The notes beneath the pieces are model-generated. The model saw only the letters and a list, made by a program, of their open reading frames with translations. It had not been told where the DNA came from and searched no databases. A stretch of DNA of 64,000 bases. Origin: Streptomyces alfalfae (GTDB taxonomy: Bacteria; Actinomycetota; Actinomycetes; Streptomycetales; Streptomycetaceae). This document shows, one piece after another, positions 23,711 to 30,611 of this stretch. The DNA is taken from contig NZ_QEXM01000038.1 in NCBI RefSeq assembly GCF_004127445.1, positions 124,001 through 188,000 on the forward strand. Reading direction: 5' to 3'. A program made the position numbers and the translations under genes. Position 1 is the stretch's first letter; every line of letters begins with the position of its first letter.

Positions 23711-23770
23711 CGATGCCGGAGGCCGGGGCGAACCGGCGTCGCGTGAGGCGGGCCGGTTCGCGGGTCGGGC

Positions 23771-24643
23771 TCAGTCGTTGGTGGTCACCCGGACGTAGTC
23801 CACGACGAGCTGGTTCGGGAAGGGAGTGCTGCCGTCGGGGTCGCCGGGCCAGTAGCCGCCGACCGCGAGGTTGAGGATCAGAAAGAAGGGCTTGTCGAAG
23901 ACCCACCGGTTGCCGTTGAGGTCGGCGGGGGTGCGGGTCTGGTAGACGTTGCCGTCCACCGACCAGGTGACCTTGTTCGGCGACCAGTCCACCGCGAACG
24001 TGTGGAACTTGTCGGCGAACGCCTCGCCGCCGGGCAGCGTGTAGCCCGCGCCGATGCCGCCTGAGCCGGAGTATCCGGGACCGTGCAGCGTGCCGTGGAC
24101 GGTGCCTGGTTCGAAGCCGACGTTCTCCATCACGTCGATCTCGCCGCTGTTCGGCCAGCCCACGCTGCCGATGTCGGCGCCGAGCATCCAGAACGCGGGC
24201 CACATGCCCTGCCCGCGCGGCACCTTCATACGGGCCTCGACATGCCCGTACGCCTGCGTGAACGTGCCGGAAGTGTTGAGCCGGGCCGACGTGTACGCAC
24301 AACGCCCGTACCAGCACTGGTAGTTCTCGGGGTTCTCCTTGCGGGCGGTGATGACCAGGTTGCCCTGGCCGTCCAGGGCGGCGTTCTTGTTGCCCGACGT
24401 GTAGTACTGCCGCTCGTGGTTGTTGACGTTGTCGCCCGTCTCGATCTGCCACTTGCCGCCATCGACCGCGGACCCGGCGGGCCCGTTGAAATCGTCGGAG
24501 AAGGTGGTGACCGCGGCGGAGGCGGCGGGGGAGAGGGGAGCCGCCTGGGCCCCGGCGGGGAGCCCGGCCAGGGCCGAGGCGCAGCAGGCCAGGGCGACCG
24601 TGGTGAGCGCCGCACGGCGGCGCCAAGAGGTGTGCACTGTCAT
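23771..24643 (-). CDS. secreted GH16 endo-beta-1,3-glucanase (laminarinase-like)
   Basis: A 290-residue exported enzyme. The N terminus has a twin-Arg-like R-R-R-A-A-L followed by a hydrophobic core and A-Q-A-A-P cleavage region (about residues 8-36). The GH16 catalytic motif is E-I-D-V-M-E-N, with both Glu residues and the central Asp intact. W-P-A-F-W-M-L-G and the C-terminal V-D-Y-V-R-V strand are family-typical. There is no binding module. It hydrolyses beta-1,3 (and mixed) glucans outside the cell. ATG 24643 was chosen; GTG 24646 is the alternative. The 210 bp upstream of it is shared with the divergent SUMF1-like gene and holds no other gene. Confidence 0.9.
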   Translation of the reverse strand: MTVHTSWRRRAALTTVALACCASALAGLPAGAQAAPLSPAASAAVTTFSDDFNGPAGSAVDGGKWQIETGDNVNNHERQYYTSGNKNAALDGQGNLVITARKENPENYQCWYGRCAYTSARLNTSGTFTQAYGHVEARMKVPRGQGMWPAFWMLGADIGSVGWPNSGEIDVMENVGFEPGTVHGTLHGPGYSGSGGIGAGYTLPGGEAFADKFHTFAVDWSPNKVTWSVDGNVYQTRTPADLNGNRWVFDKPFFLILNLAVGGYWPGDPDGSTPFPNQLVVDYVRVTTND

Positions 24644-24857
24644 CACATCGCTTCACGTGGGGGGCGAGAAGGTGGGGGTGCCGTACCTGTCGAGCCATGC
24701 GCATGACAAACCGATGTTGAAAACTGAACGCGGCGGGCGATCAACTCCGGCTGTTCGTTCAGTACTTGATTTAAGGGAGCATCACCTGCCACGTCAAGGA
24801 CTTGGTGCGGACCAAGATGGCCAGGATGGGCACGGCTCCTGCTGCGATCATCGGGTC

Positions 24858-25538
24858 ATGATCGCGAACGCAGTGCAGATGGTCGCCGTACCGGCAGGGC
24901 GGGTCACTCTGTCGGACCGACGGACCGAGCGCAGGTGGACCGTGGGGCTGGCGCCCTACCGGCTCGCGGCCTTCCCGGTCACCCAGGCGCTGTACGCCCA
25001 GGTCACGGGCGTGCGCCCGAGCGCGGCCCAGGGCGACGCGCTACCGGTCGAGAGCGTCTCGTGGTGGGACGCGGTCCGCTTCTGCAACGCGCTGTCCGCG
25101 CGTGACGGGTACGCGCCCGCGTATCACCTCCTCCCCGGCGAGGAAGGCGTCGAGCGCGTCGAGTGGGACGCGGCCGCCGACGGCTACCGGCTGCCGACCG
25201 AGGCCGAGTGGGAGCACGCCTGCCGCGCGGGCACCGGTGGACCGCACTACGGGCCACTCGACGAGATCGCCTGGTACCGGGGCAACTCCGGGGAGCGGAT
25301 GCGCGACGTGGGCGGCAAGCGGCCCAACCCGTGGGGTCTGTACGACATGCTCGGCAACACCTGGGACTGGTGCTGGGACATCTACGACGCCGAGGTCTAC
25401 GGCGCGTACCGGGTGCTCCGCGGCGGAGGCTGGTTCGACGAGCACTGGAGCTGCCGGGCGTCGGCGCGACGCCGCAGCCACCCGACGTTCCGGGTCGATG
25501 ACGTGGGCTTCCGTGTCGCGCGTACACCGGCCGGCTGA
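24858..25538 (+). CDS. SUMF1/EgtB/PvdO-family protein
   Basis: A 226-residue single-domain protein with the formylglycine-generating-enzyme fold. Visible family segments are F-P-V-T-Q-A-L-Y, P-V-E-S-V-S-W-W-D-A-V-R-F-C-N, Y-R-L-P-T-E-A-E-W-E-H-A-C-R-A-G, G-N-T-W-D-W-C-W-D and V-L-R-G-G-G-W, ending G-F-R-V-A. Family members oxidise Cys or sulfur substrates, or serve as non-enzymatic modules. No sulfatase or ergothioneine gene is adjacent, so its substrate is unknown. ATG 24858 has no strong ribosome site. The C terminus is followed by a GC-rich stretch with a duplicated CCGGCTGACCCGGC (near 25530 and 25574). Confidence 0.8.
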   Translation: MIANAVQMVAVPAGRVTLSDRRTERRWTVGLAPYRLAAFPVTQALYAQVTGVRPSAAQGDALPVESVSWWDAVRFCNALSARDGYAPAYHLLPGEEGVERVEWDAAADGYRLPTEAEWEHACRAGTGGPHYGPLDEIAWYRGNSGERMRDVGGKRPNPWGLYDMLGNTWDWCWDIYDAEVYGAYRVLRGGGWFDEHWSCRASARRRSHPTFRVDDVGFRVARTPAG

Positions 25539-25613
25539 CCCGGCGTGTCGGTCGGCTCGCCCGCTCGTGCCTCGGCCGGCTGACCCGGCTCGTACGCCGG
25601 GCGGCTCCTCCGC

Positions 25614-25643
25614 TTGATAGGCAAGCGTACACTTGCCTATGCT
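25614..25643 (+). promoter_or_regulatory. promoter with embedded ArsR operator
   Basis: TTGATA (25614-25619), an 18-bp spacer, and TATGCT (25638-25643) form the promoter. The GTG at 25650 is at the predicted start site, so the mRNA is leaderless. A perfect palindrome TAGGCAAG-CGTACA-CTTGCCTA (25618-25639) fills the spacer and touches both boxes, so bound repressor would block polymerase. Confidence 0.8.
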
Positions 25644-25649
25644 GAGGGT

Positions 25650-25952
25650 GTGGCCGATGACCTCTTTAAAGCCTTGGCCGACTCCACCCGCCGCACGATC
25701 CTCGACGAGCTGGCCGAGCGATCCGGACAGACACTGTTCGAGATCTGCTCGCGGCTGAGCATGAAGCACCAGCTCGGCATGTCGCGCCAGGCGGTCTCCC
25801 AGCACCTGGCCGTGCTGGAGGCCGCCGGGCTCGTCGAGACGAGACGGGAGGGCCGCTACAAGTTCCACGACCTGAACACGGCCCCGCTGCGGCTGATAAC
25901 CGAGCGCTGGCCCCCGCCCGACCCGTCAGGACCCCAGGAGAGCACCTCATGA
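25650..25952 (+). CDS. ArsR family transcriptional regulator
   Basis: A 100-residue ArsR/SmtB winged-helix protein. It begins F-K-A-L-A-D-S-T-R-R-T-I-L-D-E-L, has the recognition helix M-S-R-Q-A-V-S-Q-H-L-A-V-L-E, and the wing E-G-R-Y-K-F-H. No CVC metal motif is present, so it belongs to the non-metal branch often paired with VOC or SRPBCC proteins. The GTG start is leaderless. The operator at 25618-25639 implies autorepression. Its stop overlaps the VOC start (ATGA, 25949-25952), so the two are translationally coupled. Confidence 0.88.
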   Translation: MADDLFKALADSTRRTILDELAERSGQTLFEICSRLSMKHQLGMSRQAVSQHLAVLEAAGLVETRREGRYKFHDLNTAPLRLITERWPPPDPSGPQESTS

Positions 25953-26341
25953 AAATCCATCTGACCAGCGTCTTCGTCGACGACCAGGCCAGGGCCGAGC
26001 GCTTCTACACCGACGTACTCGGCTTCGTGAAGAAGCACGACGTGCCGGTGGGCGGGCAGGACCGGTGGCTGACCGTCGTATCGCCGGACGAGCCCGAAGG
26101 CACCGAACTCCTCCTTGAGCCCGCCGCCCATCCGGCCGCCGTCACCTACCGGGACGCCCTCGTCGCGGACGGCATCCCGCTCGCCCAGTTCGCCGTCGAC
26201 GACGTCCACGCGGAGTACGAGCGCCTGCGCGGCCTCGGCGTCGGCTTCACCCAGGAGCCCACGGAGATGGGCCCCGTCACCACCGCCGTCTTCGACGACA
26301 CCTGCGGCAACCTCATTCAGATCGCGACCGAGCCGCAGTAG
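25949..26341 (+). CDS. VOC family (glyoxalase/bleomycin-resistance fold) protein
   Basis: A 130-residue VOC protein with two beta-alpha-beta-beta-beta units. Features are F-V-D-D-Q-A-R-A-E-R-F-Y-T-D-V-L-G-F, a mid Glu-rich strand (G-T-E-L-L-L-E), and the C-terminal C-G-N-L-I-Q-I. Such proteins bind metals for lyase/dioxygenase chemistry or simply sequester toxic ligands. It is coupled to ArsR, so probably induced by the same compound. It overlaps the convergent LysR gene by 29 bp. Confidence 0.88.
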   Translation: MKIHLTSVFVDDQARAERFYTDVLGFVKKHDVPVGGQDRWLTVVSPDEPEGTELLLEPAAHPAAVTYRDALVADGIPLAQFAVDDVHAEYERLRGLGVGFTQEPTEMGPVTTAVFDDTCGNLIQIATEPQ

Positions 26342-27314
26342 CCGACGGCGCGGGCGCAGCGGGGCGGCTGCCGTCAGGGGCGCCGACGAGGGTCCGGCGG
26401 ACGGCGCCCCGCAGCCAGTGATGGCCGCCGTCGGCCGCGTGGCGCGGATGGAAGGCCATGCCGATGACCACGGGCGGCAGCGGCAGGGGAATGCCGAGGA
26501 GCCGCAGCCCGAGGTCGGTGGCGGCGTCGGTGAGCGGGGGCGACGCGGCGCCGTCGGGCGTGGCGGGCACCAGGCACACGGCGTCGCTGCGGGCGGCGAG
26601 CGCCATCGCGGCGAGGTGGCTCGGCAGGACGACGGTGACGTGCCGGCGGAGGCCGCGCTCGGCGAGAGCGGTGTCCAGCGGCCCGGTGAACCGGCCCCGG
26701 CGGCTGACCGCCACGTGTTCGGCTGCGGCGAGCCGCTCCGGGGTCACGGCGCCTTCGGTGAGGGGGTGACCGGGCCGCACGGCCGCCGCCATCCGCAGGG
26801 TGAGCAACTCCTCGACCAGGGTCTCGGGGTCGACGTGGTCGATGGCCCCGACCTCCAGATCGATCCGCCCGTCCCGCAGCCCGGGACCGGCCTCCAACTC
26901 CTCGGCCCTGAAGCGCAGTGAGACCCCCGGCGCCTCCTGCCGGGCCAGCCGCAGCAGCCCGGGCGCCAGCGCCGCGCCGACCAGGTCCGCCGTCTGGAGG
27001 GTGAAGGTGCTCCGCAGGGTCGCGGGATCGACCCGCGAACCAGGGCTCAGCAGGGCCCCCAGACGCTGCACGACCGCGGCGGCCTCCTCGCGCAGGGCCT
27101 GGGCGCGGGGGGTGGGGACCATGGCCTGTCCTGCCCGGACCAGGAGCGGGTCCTGGAGGGTTCGGCGCAGCCGGGCGAGCGTGCGGCTCATGGCGGCGGG
27201 CGAGGTGTGCAACCGGGCGGCGGCGCGGGAGACGCTCTGCTCGGTCAGCAGGGCGTCCAGAGCCACCGCGAGTTGGGCGTCGATGACGGGATCTTCGCTG
27301 CTCATCGGCATCAT
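26313..27314 (-). CDS. LysR family transcriptional regulator
   Basis: A 333-residue LysR protein. The N-terminal HTH (residues 12-70) shows S-V-S-R-A-A-A-R-L-H-T-S-P-A-A-M-S-R-T-L-A-R-L-R. The effector-binding domain (about 95-300) follows. The last 30 residues are an alanine/proline-rich tail overlapping the VOC gene end. It is divergent from the darcynin-like gene at 27496. A palindromic region (27326-27362) lies directly upstream of its start, the usual LysR arrangement for control of both genes. The ligand is unknown. Confidence 0.88.
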   Translation of the reverse strand: MMPMSSEDPVIDAQLAVALDALLTEQSVSRAAARLHTSPAAMSRTLARLRRTLQDPLLVRAGQAMVPTPRAQALREEAAAVVQRLGALLSPGSRVDPATLRSTFTLQTADLVGAALAPGLLRLARQEAPGVSLRFRAEELEAGPGLRDGRIDLEVGAIDHVDPETLVEELLTLRMAAAVRPGHPLTEGAVTPERLAAAEHVAVSRRGRFTGPLDTALAERGLRRHVTVVLPSHLAAMALAARSDAVCLVPATPDGAASPPLTDAATDLGLRLLGIPLPLPPVVIGMAFHPRHAADGGHHWLRGAVRRTLVGAPDGSRPAAPAPSATAARSRSE

Positions 27315-27325
27315 TCCACTTCAGG

Positions 27326-27362
27326 CAATCATTGCGTGCTGAAGTTCCCATTGTGGCAATGG
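27326..27362. promoter_or_regulatory. LysR operator candidate
   Basis: CAAT-C-ATTG (27326-27334) and CCATTG-TGG-CAATGG (27348-27362) share the ATTG/CAAT half-site and are spaced about 21 bp apart, immediately upstream of the LysR start and facing the darcynin gene. Confidence 0.55.
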
Positions 27363-27495
27363 CGTGCCTCTCCGCAGGATGAGTGACGTACCGATTCCGG
27401 CACGAACCCATGACGCACGAGGACACGAGCCGCACGACGCGGCCCGTGCGGTTCGGCGCCGAACCCACTCACACCCACGTTCTGGAGACGCCACC

Positions 27496-27861
27496 ATGCC
27501 CGCTGAGCAGACCACCCCGCCCGTCACCGCGTTCATGCTCATCAAGACCACACCGGAATGGCTCGCGATGACGCCCGAGGAGAGGGTGGACGCCTTCGCC
27601 ACCCAGGTCATCCCCGCAGTCAAGGCCGGGACCACCGGTGTGCGGTCGCGCTTCTACGACACGGAGTTCTACTCCACCCGCGTCACCGACGTCTGGGTCT
27701 GGGAGGCGGACGACCACGCCGCCTACCAGCTCCTCGTCGACGTGCTGCGCGAAACGCCCTTCTGGGACCGCTACTTCGAGGTCGTGGACCTCCTCGTGGG
27801 CACCGAGAACGGCTACGCCCGCACCTACGGCCTCGACGCCGTCACCACCATCAGCACCTGA
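27496..27861 (+). CDS. darcynin family protein
   Basis: A 121-residue soluble protein I recognise as darcynin-like: A-F-M-L-I-K-T-T-P-E-W-L near the N terminus, V-R-S-R-F-Y-D-T-E-F-Y-S, and P-F-W-D-R-Y-F-E-V-V near the C terminus. It probably has a ferredoxin-like/dimeric alpha-beta barrel fold. The function is unknown. ATG 27496 has GGAGA 8 nt upstream. It is the likely target of the divergent LysR regulator. Confidence 0.75.
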   Translation: MPAEQTTPPVTAFMLIKTTPEWLAMTPEERVDAFATQVIPAVKAGTTGVRSRFYDTEFYSTRVTDVWVWEADDHAAYQLLVDVLRETPFWDRYFEVVDLLVGTENGYARTYGLDAVTTIST

Positions 27862-27898
27862 CACCGGCGACACCGAGGGGCGCGCCGCCGCCCCTCGG

Positions 27899-29083
27899 TC
27901 ACCCGGGGACCGAGGCCCCGACCGCGTCCCGCAGCGCGGCCCGGCGCCGGACCGGCATGCCGAAGGTCGGGTTGGCCACGCTCCAGGCCGCGGCCCTGCA
28001 GATCATCTCCTTGTACAGGGCGGCGAACCGGCCCGTCAGGGCGGCGCGGCGGGCGCGGTCGTCGGCGGTGACGTACTGGATGACACCGTCCCCGCGGCCC
28101 AGCGACACGCACTGGTTGAAGTAGCGCAGCGGGACGTTCGGGAGCTTTCCGCCGGTCAGGCGTGCCGCGAGGGAGTCGGCCGCCTGCCAGGCGGTGGGGG
28201 TGCCCGAGGCGCACGACATCCGGAGCGGTGTGCCGCCGGGGCCCCTCACCATGGCCGCGTCACCGACGGCGTACACGTCCGGGTGCGAGACGGAGCGCAT
28301 GGTGCCGTCGACCACGATCTGACCCGTGCCGGTGACGTCCAGGGCGGTGGCCCCGGCGAGGGGGTGGACCGCGAATCCGGCCGTCCACACGGTGACCGCC
28401 GCCGGGATGGCGTCGCCCTCGGCCGTGGTGACCCGGTCGGCCGCCACGGCGGTCACCGTCCTGTGCTCGTGCACCGTGATGCCGAGCCTGCCGCAGACCT
28501 TCCGCAGATGGCGGCGGCCCGCGGGCGACAGCCAGTCGCCGAGCCCGCCGCGCGCGACGAGGGCGACATCGAGGTCGGGGCGGGCCTCGGCGAACTCGGT
28601 CGCCGCCTCGATCCCCGTGAGCCCACCGCCCACGACGACCACGGGCCGCCCGGAGTCGAGCGCGGCGAGGCGTTCGCGCAGCCGCAGCGCCCCCGGGCGG
28701 CCGGCGATGTCGTGGGCGTGCTCGGCGGCGCCGGGGACGCCCCGGGTGTTCCAGCCGCTGCCGAGGGCGTACACGAGGCTGTCGTACGCCAGCTCCTCGG
28801 CGCCGTCCGCGCCGAGCACGGAGACGGTCCTGCCGTCGACGTCGATGCCGGTGACCTTCGCGACCTTCAGGACGACGCCCGTGCCCGCGAACATCTCGCT
28901 GTAGGGCCGGGGCCTGAGATCCTGGCCGACCGCCAGCTGGTGCATCCGTACGCGCTCGACGAAGTCGGGCTCGGCGTCGACGAGGGTGAGGGTGACGTCC
29001 TCGCGGCGCAGCCGCCTGGCGAGGCGTCCGGCGACGAACGCTCCGGTGTAGCCGGCTCCGAGGACGATGATGCGGTGCTGCAT
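27899..29083 (-). CDS. FAD-dependent NAD(P) oxidoreductase (NDH-2-like)
   Basis: A 394-residue two-dinucleotide-domain flavoprotein. FAD motif: I-V-L-G-A-G-Y-T-G at the N terminus. NAD(P) motif: V-V-V-G-G-G-L-T-G-I-E-A-A (about residues 153-165). The second FAD contact is V-Y-A-V-G-D-A-A (about 285-292). There is no redox-active CxxC and no C-terminal membrane helix. Substrate and acceptor are unknown. It lies 102 bp downstream of an ECF41-type sigma gene on the same strand; ECF41 factors are commonly paired with such oxidoreductases, so it is probably the sigma target. Confidence 0.87.
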   Translation of the reverse strand: MQHRIIVLGAGYTGAFVAGRLARRLRREDVTLTLVDAEPDFVERVRMHQLAVGQDLRPRPYSEMFAGTGVVLKVAKVTGIDVDGRTVSVLGADGAEELAYDSLVYALGSGWNTRGVPGAAEHAHDIAGRPGALRLRERLAALDSGRPVVVVGGGLTGIEAATEFAEARPDLDVALVARGGLGDWLSPAGRRHLRKVCGRLGITVHEHRTVTAVAADRVTTAEGDAIPAAVTVWTAGFAVHPLAGATALDVTGTGQIVVDGTMRSVSHPDVYAVGDAAMVRGPGGTPLRMSCASGTPTAWQAADSLAARLTGGKLPNVPLRYFNQCVSLGRGDGVIQYVTADDRARRAALTGRFAALYKEMICRAAAWSVANPTFGMPVRRRAALRDAVGASVPG

Positions 29084-29150
29084 TTCCTGGCTCCTGTCTC
29101 ACGCGGGTTCGCCACCTGAACCGGACAGCCCGCGATTTCCTGACAGGAAG

Positions 29151-29174
29151 CCGGTGTGACTCGGCTCACACCGG
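29151..29174 (-). terminator. hairpin between sigma and oxidoreductase genes
   Basis: A perfect 9-bp stem CCGGTGTGA / TCACACCGG with a 6-nt loop starts 12 nt after the sigma gene stop. On the gene strand TGTCAGGAA follows, a possible -35-like element for the oxidoreductase; I could not find the matching CGTC-type -10. Confidence 0.6.
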
Positions 29175-29185
29175 GCCCGGGCGTG

Positions 29186-30136
29186 TCAGAAGGTGAGCAC
29201 CAGGGGTGTCCCGTGGTCATGGCCGGTGGTGGCCCACTGCCGGGTCGCGCGGTCGAGCTTGTCGGGGTTGAGCTGGCTGCGGAAGGCGCAGATGCCCGCG
29301 TCGGTGATCTCCGGGCACATGACGGCGATGACCCGGCCGTCGACGACCGCCACCAGGGCCGGGGCGCCGTTGGCGACCGTGGTGTACACCTCGGGCGAGC
29401 CGCCTGCGAGGTCCCGCTTGGCCTTGCCGGGCAGGAACAGGCCCCGCATGAACCGGGCGACCGCGACGGCGCCCTCGAACGCCTTGGCGCGGGCGGGAAC
29501 CTTGCCGCCGCCGTCGCCGACCGCGATGGCGTCCTCGGTGAGCAGCCGCACCAGCGGCTCGGTCCTGCCGCTGGAGGCGGCGGCGAGGAACTCCTCGATC
29601 ACCCGCCGGGCGGCGGCCTCGTCGACCTCGGCGCGCGCCCGGCCCGCCTGGATGTGCTTCCTGGCGCGGTGCGCGATCTGCTGGCTGGCGGCCTCGGTGA
29701 TGTCGAGGATCTCCGCGATCTCGCGGTGGGTGTGACCGAAGGCCTCACGCAGCACGTACACGGCCCGCTCGGCGGGGGAGAGGCGCTCCATGAGCGTGAG
29801 CACGGCGTACGAGACCGACTCGCGCTGCTCCGCGGTGTCGGCGGGGCCGAGCATCGGGTCCCCGGCGAGCAGCGGCTCGGGCAGCCACTGGCCCACGTAG
29901 GTCTCGCGCCGGGCGCGGGCGGAGGCGAGCTGGTTGAGGCAGAGGTTGGTGAGGACCTTGGTCAGCCAGGCCTCGGGCACTTCGACGCGGTCGGCGTCGG
30001 CCGCCTGCCAGCGCAGGAATGTGTCCTGCACGGCGTCCTCGGCGTCGCAGGCGGACCCGAGGAGGCGGTAGGCGATGGCCTGCAGACGCGGCCTCGCGGC
30101 CTCGAAGCGGTCGATGTCACGCAGGGTCGCAGCCAT
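29186..30136 (-). CDS. ECF41-type RNA polymerase sigma factor with SnoaL-like C terminus
   Basis: A 316-residue sigma-70-family factor. Region 2 spans about 10-75 (Y-R-L-L-G-S-A-C-D-A-E-D-A-V-Q-D-T-F-L-R-W) and region 4 about 110-165 (L-S-P-A-E-R-A-V-Y-V-L-R-E-A-F, then H-R-E-I-A-E-I-L). A C-terminal SnoaL/NTF2-like domain (about 180-310) replaces a separate anti-sigma factor, the hallmark of ECF41. ATG 30136 matches the usual N terminus; an in-frame start at 30226 adds an unrelated segment. The downstream FAD oxidoreductase is its likely regulon partner. Confidence 0.9.
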   Translation of the reverse strand: MAATLRDIDRFEAARPRLQAIAYRLLGSACDAEDAVQDTFLRWQAADADRVEVPEAWLTKVLTNLCLNQLASARARRETYVGQWLPEPLLAGDPMLGPADTAEQRESVSYAVLTLMERLSPAERAVYVLREAFGHTHREIAEILDITEAASQQIAHRARKHIQAGRARAEVDEAAARRVIEEFLAAASSGRTEPLVRLLTEDAIAVGDGGGKVPARAKAFEGAVAVARFMRGLFLPGKAKRDLAGGSPEVYTTVANGAPALVAVVDGRVIAVMCPEITDAGICAFRSQLNPDKLDRATRQWATTGHDHGTPLVLTF

Positions 30137-30283
30137 GCCCGGGATCCTAACTCGCCCAAGGAACCCGCCCAGGGAAAAGGGGTGGGCCCGGCCGTCCCGG
30201 GCCGGGCCCACCCCTTCGGCGCGCACCCTACGAGAAGTCGGGGTGCTGCCGCGCTTCGTGCCGTGTTCAGCTCACGGCGCGAC

Positions 30284-30454
30284 TCACCACCGGTACCAGC
30301 GGCCCTTGCGGCCACCGCTCGCGGCGGGCCGGATGATGAAGCCGAGCAGCCACACCACCAGCACGATGACGGCGATCCACCACAGCGCCTTCAGCGCGAA
30401 ACCCGCGCCGAAGAGGATCAGGGCCAGCAGAAGAACCAGAAGCAGGGGAACCAT
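30284..30454 (-). CDS. small hydrophobic two-helix membrane protein
   Basis: A 56-residue protein nearly all membrane: helix 1 V-P-L-L-L-V-L-L-L-A-L-I-L-F-G-A-G-F, helix 2 W-I-A-V-I-V-L-V-V-W-L-L-G-F, then a short basic tail ending W-Y-R-W. It is a common Streptomyces stress-associated family called simply hydrophobic protein. ATG 30454 is set by AGGAGG 9 nt upstream, rather than the longer frame. Function unknown. Confidence 0.8.
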   Translation of the reverse strand: MVPLLLVLLLALILFGAGFALKALWWIAVIVLVVWLLGFIIRPAASGGRKGRWYRW

Positions 30455-30611
30455 GTGTATCAACCTCCTGGCCAACGTTTGCTCTTAACTCCACTTTACA
30501 AACACACAAAAGTCGCGTTTCTTTCATGCGTCGCAGGGAACGTGACCGCACTGTGGTGTGCCCGCATCGGCGCAGGTCATGCGGGGGGTGATGAATTCCC
30601 GGGCGTCACTG

